This document shows positions 50,101 to 62,800 of a stretch of 64,000 nt of DNA, one piece after another (position 1 is the stretch's first letter; each line of letters begins with the position of its first letter). Location of the stretch: assembly GCA_028554795.2 (NCBI GenBank), contig CM068830.1:43136337-43200336 (forward strand), read 5' to 3'. The stretch is from Sinohyriopsis cumingii. Lineage: Eukaryota > Mollusca > Bivalvia > Unionida > Unionidae. The position numbers were made by a program, and so were the translations under genes. Under the pieces are notes generated by a model. It was not told where the DNA came from and searched no databases. It saw only the letters and a program-made list of their open reading frames with translations.

Positions 50101-53100
50101 GTTTCCCCTCGAAGTTATATAAGACAAGTCGTAATAACAAACTTGCACTAACTGATGCACAGACATCAGATTATGGATCTCAGACAAAAGGTCATACCAT
50201 AAGCTCTTATAGTCTACAACAGCAGACCAGAAATAAAGGTCAATGTCATAATAGTGCAGCCTGAAATGAACACTGCCCATACATGGATAGGAGTTAAGTT
50301 TCTTCCCCATACCCTTGCCACTTGGAATTCCTTACCATACACTGTTGTAGAAGCTCCTAGCATGATATCAAGCTGGGGCTATCAAAACCAACCTTCTAGG
50401 CTGTAAACCAGCTACAAGTAAGACCTAATAACTCCAAAAGCTATGCTGGTTGAAGTACACTTACTCCTCTGTCACCACAGTAGCCGGACAGGTCTGGGAT
50501 GAAGGTATGAAAATGTAAAAATGGCAAAACTTTCCTAACTTCTTCCTTTACTATTTCTACCTTGTTCAGTCTTCTTTTTCCCATCACGAAAAGTCAAGTG
50601 TGTATATATAATTATATATATAGATGGACATATATATATGATATCCAACTGGCTATAGTTTCATTAAAATATTTTCAGTGGCTAAAATGTTATACTCTGA
50701 ACAAGGATACAAGTCATAGAGTTACATTTTCCTTTGCAGTGACCTTGACCTTGAGGCAGGGAGCATATCTATGGTATGTGACACACCTAACGATATTTAC
50801 TTCAGAAACATTCATGAAAATCACTCCAATTGTTGTAACGTTATGGGCCGGACATGCAAATATTAACAGACAGGCAGACAGATATAAACCCTTGTAACAT
50901 AATGTTCCTCATTGAAGACAGGTGTACAAAATATTCAAGCATAAAAAATGCTTCTTTATCTCCCCAAAAGCATCCAAAAACTAAGAATACCCGACTTACT
51001 ACAAGTCAAATCGATTCGGAGCTAACATCACTGCCAACAATATAGATGTGGTTTTGACTAAAGTGTGTTGAAATATGTAAATAAACTTTTAATTTAAACT
51101 GATTGCACAAGTTTTTGCAATTATCATAATTGGGTTGTCTAAAGGTCTGACTCTATGGTGGTCTCTGAGGTCAAGGTCACTGCAAAACCTAGATAATTGC
51201 ATCAAACTTGGACAAGCAACCACTTACTCTTTATTGTGTTATAGCTAAGTATCAAACCCAAGACTACAATAATGGGAAGCAAAACTGTCACCACAGCATA
51301 TTTAAGCATCAGGAAATGCTGAATAGATTTACCTTGACAGTGTTCTCACACAAACCAGTTCTCCCAGATCCCACACACTGACCAAGGCATCTGCACTTCC
51401 AGTGGCAAAATATATCCCTTTGGGGTCAAACTCAATGCATATACAGTTGGCTGGGTGAGCATTTAAGACATGTTGTAGCTTTAATTCAGGGTAACTGAAA
51501 TACAAAGATGCACACTGATATAACATTGTATTTTTACAGTTAAGTCGGCACTTATACATAATGGACGGATCATCATCTTTCCCATCAACAAAGACAGAAG
51601 TTCTATTCTTGGACATGCAAGCATGCAAATTTCTAAATATACGTGCAAGAACCCAAATCAACTAAATGTGCACAAATCATGTATGACAATAGCAAATTCT
51701 ACCTTTAATACTTATGTTCAGTAAATAATCAAATTAATGTAAATCAATCCGTCCCCATATAGATTAATACTTGCCTCAATATAGAAAATTAATCACAATG
51801 AGTATCAAGTAGAGTTAGGGAACATGAATAAGTTATGTGGTTATCCTTGGATCAACCTCCTATGTATGCCTGACTGGTACATACAGCAATCATTGCATTT
51901 GACTTCCTGTCAAGTAATGTAACATAAACAAGTCTCAATTTAAAAAAACCACACATGACCATGAGAGACAACAAATTCAGTTCCCTTTTACACAGGTAAT
52001 AAAATGTATGTTTCTGGAAGGAAAATTACATTTTGTATTTAAGCCTTTATCATCAACCCAGCATTTCAAATAGCATGGAGACAAAGAAGCAACAACCTCT
52101 TCCAACCTGAGCAAATCAAACTCAGATTCCTCCTTCCTCATGAAGTTTGATGACGGTAAATGGTAAATGCAAGGACAAAAAAGTACATAAAAATGAAAGT
52201 ACACCCCTGAAAGACTCTAACCCTTCCAAAGCCCTCCAGAAATTGAAGAAAACCAGATCAATCTTTCAGAAATTCAAATTTAGCTAAATTATATACATGT
52301 AATGTTTTATCTACCCATGCATCATGTGTCAAATACGCAAACCTTTCCAATTTGATGCATGAAAATTTGTTGCTGGTACGTAAATTGACACACCTCAATG
52401 TTGTTTCTCTGATTAAGACAAAACAAAGGTTTGGTCTAACTACTTTAATGGCTAGGTCACACCTCTCCCGGAGAAAACACGTGCACACCAATTTCTTACA
52501 TTAATGTTATCATAAGACACAGGGTAATAACTGAGTGTAGAGCCTGGAGTTGACCTTATGTGACCTGTAACTGTCAGATCATTTGTAGAAACAGGTTGTT
52601 AGAACCATATTTTACCACACCGAAGAAAGAGTCAGAAAATAAACATGGTTTTGAAGTGATTCTCACGAGAAACTATTATTTTATGCACACCCATGTCATT
52701 CATGCAATGAAACAATTTCCGTTTACTCAATTATATGCCTTGAGTTGTTCCAAGATACCATCAGAGTACAACTGAAAATGGCGTCAAAGGCAAAAAGAAA
52801 TTAAAATAGATCTAAAACAAATGAAATTATCTTTCGGACCCCCGTTTACGAATGACCAATGACAACAGTAATGTTACCAAACCAGTGGAGCCATCATCAT
52901 CCAAAGATGAGATATTGGTTACTCATAAGATAAAACATAATTCTGTGCAGCAATGGTTGAAAACATACAGCTGGCTACATTTTCAAAAAGATGTCAACTC
53001 GATTCTAGGTCAAGAACAGGATCTTAACCGCCTTTAGGAATAGGCATGGGATTGAGAAACAGTGAAATCTGATGCTTATCAAGATTGACGGGGAAGACAG

Positions 53101-53779
53101 ACGTACCTTCAATTTTGAGGAAGCCTGGAAGAAATGGAAGAAAACAGAAGAGAGAAGAATCTGTGAACTTAAAAACATGAAATGATTTGTTAAATTGTGA
53201 ACAGTTTACTGAGTCAGGGTTACATTCAGAAGACTTCCTCATTGAAAACATGGCATGATGTGTGGGATAAGCTCTTCTCTGCCTGCTAGTCAGATTAATA
53301 TATTCTAGTCATTACTACCTAGTGTAATGTTTTCTTGTATAAAAATATTCAGTAAACATGCCTTGGCTTTAGTTATGTTATATATTTAATATTTTTGTCA
53401 TGTATTTAAAACAGTATAATTATTTTTAAAAACTACTGAAGACTGATCATTGGCTTGACTCACAGGTTTGGATTTTGACTCACTGTTTTTTGCCTTGATG
53501 GGTCAAATGATTTACATAAAGCCATTTGTAGATAAAACACTGTACATACACAATGCATACATAATACATACATACATACATACATACATACATACATAAA
53601 TACATACATACATACATTACATACATACATATATAGACACATACATACATACATACATATATAGACACATACATACATACATACATACATACATACATTA
53701 CATACATACATACATACATATATAGACACACACACACATACATACATTACATACATACATATATAGACACATACATACA

Positions 53780-53813
<34 letters not shown>

Positions 53814-56800
53814 CAATACATACATACATACATACATACAGGGGCCCCGAGTGGCCGAGTGGTCTAAAGCGCTCACCGTTACGGATCACTGCCATCTCAC
53901 CTCTGTTTGTGTGGGTTCGAGTCCAAGGCTCGGCTAGCATAGGCACGTGGGAAAGCCTGCCAGTAGCTTCTCGTGGGTCGGTGGTTTTTCCCTGGGTTTT
54001 CCAGGGTTCTTCCTCCACCAGTTATACTGGCCACCATGTATAGCCTATCTTGTGCTGAAAAATGGCGTTAAACCCTAGAACAACAACATACATACATACA
54101 TACATACATACATTCATACATACATACATACAAACATAGACACATACATACATACATACCTACATACTGATTCACATATATAAAAATGCATGTACATTTA
54201 TGATGTTTTACCTTTTGCTGAATCCCCACATTCTTAAGAAAATCCTAACTACTTTTGAAAGAGGATTTCCCTCTGCACCCTAAACTGTTGAGGTAAAAAA
54301 AAAATCTTAAGAAATTTATGAGTATAATGTTAAATTTAACATTACTTTTACTGAAAAATAATGATGTGCTTTTCCCTTTCCTTTTGAAAGTGAGAGCCTC
54401 CAAAATGTATGTCACAGACTGCCAAATACAGGCTGGGTATTCTTGAGTAACAAAAGTTAAAAGTCCAAGAGTCCTTATTCTATCTTTTTGAAAGTGGGGA
54501 CTACTGAGTTTGTGATAGGGACTGTCTGAAATAGGCTAGTGGCTCCTGAGTTCCATGAGTAAAGACTCAGGACTCCTCATCCTGAAACTCAGTTGAGATA
54601 CCTGACTAGAGTAAAACCTTGCTTGATAAAATTCTTTAGATTTTTGCATAAAAGTTACAGAAAATTTAAATGTTACAATTCTTTAAAAAAGTAGCTTTTC
54701 ATTTTGGAGTATGCACTGTATGGCGTATATAAATGGCTGGAGCGTCAAAGTGTATTATTTTAAGAAGTACAGATCACCATTTTTAATAGGCTATATGGAG
54801 AAATAACTCCAATACTGTCAACTATAATGTCTTCATAAACAGAAGAATTTAAACTGTCTCAACAAATGTATCTATGCATAAAATAGGATGCTGGCATACT
54901 GTGATTTGAATTATTTTTGTCATTTCGTTAAGAAATTTACATTTTCAACTGTACTTAAAATTATGGTTTGCTCAAGGAGTTCTATTGTTTCTACAGAAGA
55001 ATCGATGCTCTCTGCATCTTTACTTAATGACTGATGCAAAAATGAAATCCTCCAAATAAATGGCACCCTGCGAAAAATAGAAACAATTGTCAAAACAAAT
55101 TAAATTCACAGCAATTTTAATTGTTTTCTGGCTGAACAAAGTTTCATTTGTAGTTTTCTTTATAACAAAATAAGATTTAAGAAAAAATTAATTTGAAAAC
55201 CTCAGATCTACTTAATGGATTGAGTTAACAGCTTTGGTGTTTTGCAAGACATAACATACACAGATCTACAATTAATTTGTTTAATTTCATGAAAAGTGAA
55301 ATTCTAACATGACATAAGGCAATTATAAATGTTTATCCTCTCTCCAATCCCTCCCACCCCAAATTATAAGAAGTGTTGTCAGTGTTCCCCTGAAGGGTGC
55401 AAAATTGAGAGTCAAAAATCCCCTTGGTGTCAGAACAGGGGTGTCTCTGATGCATAAATGATTGTAAGGGGAAACACTGCATGTGTTTGGACTTTTGAAA
55501 TCTGTGGCCATTTTAGATTTAATACTCTACAAAAAAGTGTCATGGCAAGATATTACCCTTGAATAATTTGAAAATACTAGCTAAAATGCATGACAATTTT
55601 CAGTCTTCATTATTTGATAGATAACTTCATAAAAATAAAAAATGTAAAATCAAGTTCAGAAATAAAATCATGCTTATAAAAATGATTTATTTAAAACTTC
55701 TGGAGCTTAAATATATCTACCATGTGATGGGTACTACCATACTGAAGAGGAAAATGTATGAATGACACGAAAGCATCAGAAGACCTCTGAACAATTAAAT
55801 GCACCAATACACTACAGTGGTCAAGTGCATTACAAGTCAGTTTGTATTCACTGCAATTCTATGTACATTGCAGTGGTTTTATGCATTACAAGTCAGTCTG
55901 TATTCACTGCAGGGCTATATACACTACAGTTAAGAATGCTGTTTGAGACTAACCCCACTAAATCTCATTATGTTTGCTTTAAATTCAACTCTGCTCTTTG
56001 TGCCCATGAAGACCTAAGTTGGTGACAATTTACGACCCAGATGAAAGTAAAAGATTGGTGTTGTAATCACATCCATCACTGTGAAAACAGGTAATACTTG
56101 CTTTATCTGGACCAAATATTAAAAGCATCAGTTCCTATTTTACATTTATCATCAGGAGCATACGACTAGTAAATGTCATTGAGGTAACTGCATACTAAAT
56201 GTAGCCACTGTAAGCACATATGTCCTGGGCAGTCTGTAATAGTGGTTTAAAATCGTTAATGAGATCATTTTCAACTCAGGTGTTAAGATTATATAAAACA
56301 TATCTGCGACAGCTATATTTAATATAAAATAAAATACAACATATGATTTAAAATTAATTCGTTTTGTAGACACTGTCAAAAAGATAATCCATGATAAAAC
56401 ACTGCCGACTACATCTTATAACCAGAAACAAGCCTACCTCAGGATGTGGATACTGCCCTGCCCACTTGTCAGGAAAAATAAATCTCCGTCGTTGTTCCAG
56501 GAAATCTCATTGACCTCAAATTTGAACTGCTCATCATTCCTGGACCTGTGAGTTCGGGCATCGATGAATGTAATCAGGTCCTCTTTGTTACCCACAGCAA
56601 TTGTGCTGCCATCTGGGGACCAGCATATATTTATATTTTCTCCTGAAAAATGTGATTTAATATAAAGAAGACTTTTCTTTATAACTTTTTCATTTTATTT
56701 AATTTTGTAACAAGTTCTCAATAAATATAATCTATTCTCAATGGCACATGACAAAGTGTTTTCTTCTAGTATTGGAAACCATTGAGGTAAACCAGGAATA

Positions 56801-59800
56801 AACTGGGACTTTGGTTGGGTGACAACTGATTTCTGCATATGCCAAAGAATCACGGATCAATCTTCGGACCGTACAGGTGCAAAAAAAAAAAATAAGCATA
56901 AAACTGCTGCAAAATCCAACCCATCCCCACATTATTATTTAAATATTTTTGGCAAGGCCTAAAAATTCTGCTTCTGATTCACGGGTCTAGGACCAGAAGG
57001 ACCCTACATTACTTAGGTCTGCATGCATAAGCCAAAGACTGGTCCATTTTCAATACTCAGGTCTGCATGCATAAGCCAAAGACTGGTCCATTTTCAATAC
57101 TCAGGTCTGCATGCATAAGCCAAAGACTGGTCCATTTTCAATACTCAGGTCTGCATGCATAAGCCAAAGACTGGTCCAACAGCTAAGTCTGTCATGCAAA
57201 TATTTACTACAGTGCATTAACATAAATGAAAGACAGAAAAATAAAAACAAAATTAATGCAAACTCAAAATTCAGACAACTACTTTGTTGCTTACGAAATA
57301 TTTTATTAACCATAACTTTTTAACATTTTCAAATCATGTAATCATGCCTTCTCATGTTGGATTTCATTAAATCTTAGTGCTGTAGTTAATTAAAATTTCA
57401 AGTCTAAAAGTTTCCAAAATAACAAAAAAAGGATAACTGAATGATTGCCTGACACTAGTACATGATGAATAAAATATAAGCAAAACATAAACAAGCTGCT
57501 GTCATCATACTCAACCCATGATCAAACCTTTTTTCCAGTGATTCTAGAAAGTCCAAAACTGTTCATTATCATCATAATTTCCATCCTTTTCAGACCTGTT
57601 GTGTTTGAAGCACATAAATTTCCTATGGTTGATTCTTGTTTTCCACCAGATAATATGTACTTAAACGTATTAAATTCATAGCATCTCACACATATGGTAA
57701 TCCAATACTTCTGATGCTTAGATTTAGCTGTGATTGAAAATAAATATTTGATTGACAAAGATCAAGCTTAAACTTGTGATCAGAATAGTACATGGTTAAT
57801 CTGCAGATTTCCAGTAACATTTCACAATTCCTGTTTCTTACTATCAATCGACTATTGCCTGAATCAGTGTACTTTCATTAACCTTTACAGATGTTTTAAG
57901 GATCAAAAAGCTCATTTTCTGTAGTTTATAGGAACAAAAATAAGAAATATTAAACATCCAATGGGCTAATGCTCCTTACACATTACAGGTCCATGGCTAA
58001 AAAAAACCCATCAGTCCCAGACCTTGGGCCATTGTAATTTTCAGGCTTGGATGTACAATTTACAGAGTTTTCTGTTTCTAAAATCAATGAAACTTGCATG
58101 TTACACTTCATGACACAAAGATGTATCCTGCTTGCTGGGTATATATTCCAACTTTAATCATTTACTTCTAATCTCCACTATTTCATGAAGTAATCGGTAC
58201 CACTCCAGCCAACTGTCAGAACCACTCAAATGCTAATTGTTGAACTTTTATGTTGCTAGTGTTACAATGACTTAGACACAAAATCATATGAACTGTCAAA
58301 GGAACAAAACAGAATTTTGCATCTTTGTGAATGTGTGTATGTGTTCTTATTTCTGTAAATTTATAGGCACTGGGACACTAATTATTTGAACAAGGAGTCA
58401 CATGTTTAGCAGACCAAGGAGTCACCTGTTTAGCAGACCAAGGAGTCACATGTTTAGCAGAACTAGAAATCACCTGTTTAGCAGAACAAGGCACATGAAA
58501 ATGCTATGATGCACCTGCTTTTCAAGGCTGAAAACAACCTATCTAATTCTAATTCTAATAAATGGAAGCATGTGTGATTTGTATGCCAATTTAATGAAGA
58601 AATTAATTTTATCTTTTAATTTATTAACACTATGTTCTACGGGAAATGAATCAGTGGTCTGATCCCTCAAGTAAAGGTGGCTTTAGAATTATTCTGTACC
58701 ATATCAAAGAATAGTCGATTTCAGACCATGTGCAGTGTTAGACTGCATTTTGTGCAGATTTGTTACAATGTTTCATTTCATGCTGAAAGCTCATCTTTGA
58801 AGAAAATGGCTTGGAGTTATAAATTCTGTTCACATTCACAATTTGTTCATACATTTATTAAGCTTACTAAATACTCTTGGTGTTATGATGTGGGATGGGG
58901 GCAGTTTAATGGTTAAAATCTTTGTTTAATGAGTCGTCACTAATACCCGACCTGTCATCAGTTATTCCAGTAATCATTACAGTCCTAACTAAAACAGCCA
59001 TATTACTAAACCTTTTGAGGCAAATAATACAAAAAACAAAACAAATACTCATTATACTTTGTAAAAGTAATAAATATTTCAATGATGGATCACCAAAATT
59101 GCTAAAAGACAGTAACCTCAAAAATAGGTGATGTGTATTACAATGCAAAGTTCCCTCCACCTACTTTAACAAGATGGTACACCACTCCCTCGATAACTCG
59201 CGTCCGGATAACTCGCGATCCCGCTTATAACGAGGTGTCCGTCTTGGCTCCCGATTTTTTCCAGAGAAAATGTATTTAAAATACCTTTAAAATATGCTGA
59301 ACGTGAAAAAATTACGATAAGAATTGGTAAATTAAACCTTGATACATTGCTCGTTTTATCATCAAAAATGGTGATTAATGCCCGTACAAACAGAATCCAT
59401 ATTTTGAAATTTGCAAGTTCTAAAAAAGAATTAATTTCAGAGATGTCGAAAACACTTAATTACGCGTATTTGGACGCCAATTTTTGATCTGGGACGCAGA
59501 AAATCACTGAGGCGGGAGTCCTCCATATGCATGTAATAGGTGCACGGGAAAATTCAAAGATTTGCCAGTCCTGTTTCAGCCACCTGCCTTGTGGGAAAAT
59601 GCGTTGATCAGTTAGCTGTGCTGATATTTACAATGAATAATTCAGTGACTGAAAGACTCCTTGATGTACATACATGTTGCCATTTTCTAAGAGTACATAA
59701 AAAAAGAACATGATGCAATAGCTAGGCGGCTAGTTCAAAGACTTTGACTGGTGGCCAGGTGAGAAAATGTACTGATATTTAGTGATTGAATTCAGAAACA

Positions 59801-62800
59801 GAAAGACCCAGTTTTAAAATCCTAGCGAGACCTTTGTTTAAAGATATTATATATTATGTAAGTTTTAATGATAAATAGTTGTCAGTATACTGTAAATAAA
59901 CAGTCTGGTGAAATAGCGATCAATGAAAACTTCTGGTAAATGCTAACAGGTGGCAACAGAGAATGAAATAAACATCAATATATGTCTTCCTGTGTGAAAG
60001 TCACATTCTAATCCTTTAATTCCGTTTCTGTGTAAACATTATAATCGCAACATATTCTGTTCATTGAAAACATGAAAACAGTCAATCAACCGTCACATCG
60101 AAACCCATGAGTACTTCTTTCAGAACCTAATTACATGCCGGCTTTGTTTTGATCAACAACTTGGGGAAGTGTTTGTTGCATTAAAAAATCGATTACAAGA
60201 GACCTGGGGTGCTGGATTAAGGGTCTTGGAGCTGCCTTTGAAGTAAAGCAAAACAGTAACAGAGACAGCAATGATGATAGTGACTTTGAAGGTTTCAGTG
60301 AAACTGATGTCATTAATGCCGAGGCTGTTTGGGAGAAATTCATACAGACTCATGGTCCTGAGATGGGCGTTCCTCTTGATGATATGGAGGAGTGAATTTG
60401 TGCTGACAATGATTGCCCCACAGCCGAATACATGTCAGATGAAACAATAATTAATTCTATAATGAACAATTTGCAGCAGAAGACGATTCTAACTGGAGTA
60501 CAACAAGTGTTGAAAGTGATGCAGACGCAGATGTTGCACCACCTCCCCCCTCTGCACAGTAAGCAATCAAATATTTTGATATTGCCATAAGGTGACTGGA
60601 GACTCAAAATGTTGACTATGTAAAGCTCATGCAGTTGAGAAATCTGAGAGATTTTGCTCGGCGGCAGAGAAACCAAGGAGTAACACACAAAAAAAATTAA
60701 CTGATTTTTTTCAAAAAGTGAATTGATATTTGTCAAGCGAGGCACAAACGGCAAGTATTAACAAGTTCTAATTTATGTTGTTTTAAATTTGTAAATATGT
60801 TAGTACTGATTAACCCTTGTTTTTGTTTTCCATTTTACTTCTATCACAATCAAATCTATCTATCTATCTATCGTTCGATCAACACTCGAAAAGAGTCAAT
60901 CTTTTGTATATAAAAAAATGTCTCATTTGGATCAAACAATAAAACTAGAATGTATCCAATTCAACATAAAAATTAGTGACGTAATACACAATGTGTGAAG
61001 TGGTACACATGTTAAGCAAACGGAAACCATGTGGAATAATGTTTTCGATGATCGCCTCAATATACTGTAATTTATCCTGAAATTAATGTTGCTCTATGAG
61101 GAAATAATAAATAAAGTACACCATTATGAAGAGATATTTATTCACAGTTAATCTCAGCACGATTATAGAGTGAGCATTCAACACTATAATCTGCCTACCC
61201 CCTCCCCCATTTTTACTTTATGTAATCGATCACTTTATTGGTTTTGGGCTTATTTTATAGGCCCCTTGCTAACTTGTGCCTCACTTATAGTGCGGTTGAT
61301 GTTTCTGGACCCCGATGTGCGCGAGTTATCAAGGGAGTGGTGTATGTGACAAAAGCTTATTCACCTTTACAAGCAGTCACCCTATAAAACTCCACAAAGT
61401 ACTAATCTGCTCTTAAAAATACTAATTTCACTCACTTCATGTTTTATGTATCAATTTTAAGCCAGAATCTTATAGATCAAAGGTAATTCCAGTAAATAAT
61501 AATTAAACTAAACTTTAATAATTAAAATTGATCTAAAAAGCATGAAAATACTGAAACTGTTTTACGATATTCTTCGAAGAAGAAAAGAAACGAAGAAGTT
61601 GAGATTGTACTCAGAATGTAAAGTCTTCCAATGGCCAAAAGCAGATGGAGACGGGGAATGACATAGCTCAAGAAAATGTAAGTCATGTATGCTTTCTCTG
61701 CATATTTCAGCAAAATGACAATCACTGGGGAAACTTTTTTCATATCAATAGGCACATTAGCCTCAATTTTATATTTACCTTTTGTGTTGACAGTAGCTAC
61801 AGCTTTGTTGGCCCTAGCATCCCAGATTCGTATCGTTTTATCTCCACTAGCTGTAACAAGCTGATCGGGATTCTTTGGATGCCAGCATATCTGGTCAACA
61901 CTGTCACCATGTCCTCGGAAGGTTATGTCCTTAGACTGAAACAATAATAGACAAATATTATTAATATTATTATTACCATTATTAATAACAGGATTTTATT
62001 TATTACGGTTAAACATACACATATGTATTGATAATGAATGATTTACTTTGGAGAAAAATAAGTTTTTCTTTTGGCAATAACAGTTCCAGCTGCATTTTAT
62101 AGCTGAATGCAAGACCTCATGGACAAGTCTGTATGAACAGACCTCGTTAAAAAAAAAACTTATAAAACCCATGCAACATGTACAAGTATCTAAGTTAAAA
62201 AAATAAAAATTTTATAAGAAAAAAAACTGAAAGAATAGTTGCTAATGGTCCAGCATGCAACCACTGCAACCTTATTCATATTTTCTCTTGTGTGGATCCC
62301 ATACAGAACAATAATTTACCAGTGTCTTTCAAGAAATCTTTCATTGTTGTGACATTATTGGCCATCTAGGTCTAAACTATTGTTGAGCAGATGTCAATCA
62401 GTGCCTCCTACAGTAAATTTGTTATGGACAATGTACTCTTAGTAAGAAACTAAGCTGGAAGCAAATCAAGGGTAATTAAGATTGATGTTTGAGCCAAATA
62501 TATGTGCGTAAAAAAAGAAGCAACAGTCAAAATTTCCATGTGTCAATAATGGGTCATTTTTAAATTCCACGTATCAAAACCAGAGGGTATGCATCTATTG
62601 AAAACCCTGTAAATGTCTGTGTTAATGTACAACTACATGGATATATTTTAAACAAGGCCAACCAATGGGTGTAATTTGTTTCAACCACACTGAGTGTCAT
62701 GTTATGCTGTCACAATGAAAGTGCCACATACTGGGCAAATTTTTAACACTTTGCACTACAAGTAATGCTTGACTAAACATTATCTTTTCTTGACCCAGTT

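Larger units (their letters stand above)
46809..51332 (-). other. THOC3 intron 4
   Basis: About 4.5 kb holding the 31-bp minisatellite (47612-48370 and 49021-49290), the inserted unnamed repeat, and a degenerate roughly 140-bp tandem array (49300-50045). Confidence 0.8.
51495..56437 (-). other. THOC3 intron 3
   Basis: About 4.9 kb. Holds the CATA microsatellite (53565-54160) split by a SINE, and a 57-bp partial duplication near 55830-55925 (ttacaagtcagtttgtattc). No other gene. Confidence 0.8.
59180..61342 (+). mobile_element. pogo/Tigger-like transposon, 2.16 kb, transposase decayed
   Basis: TIRs of 23 bp with one mismatch: caccactccctcgataactc then gcg on the left; the reverse complement of the right end reads caccactcccttgataactc then gcg. 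The flanking dinucleotide is TA on both sides (59178-59179, 61343-61344). Only a C-terminal transposase remnant is readable. Confidence 0.88.
56643..61778 (-). other. THOC3 intron 2
   Basis: About 5.1 kb. Holds a 44-bp tandem repeat (57007-57178), a 24-bp repeat (58395-58485) and a complete-ended pogo-like transposon (59180-61342). Confidence 0.8.

Noticed and set aside
53460..54018. Long MYVCMYV-type open frames
   Set aside because: Encoded entirely by CATA repeats and a SINE.
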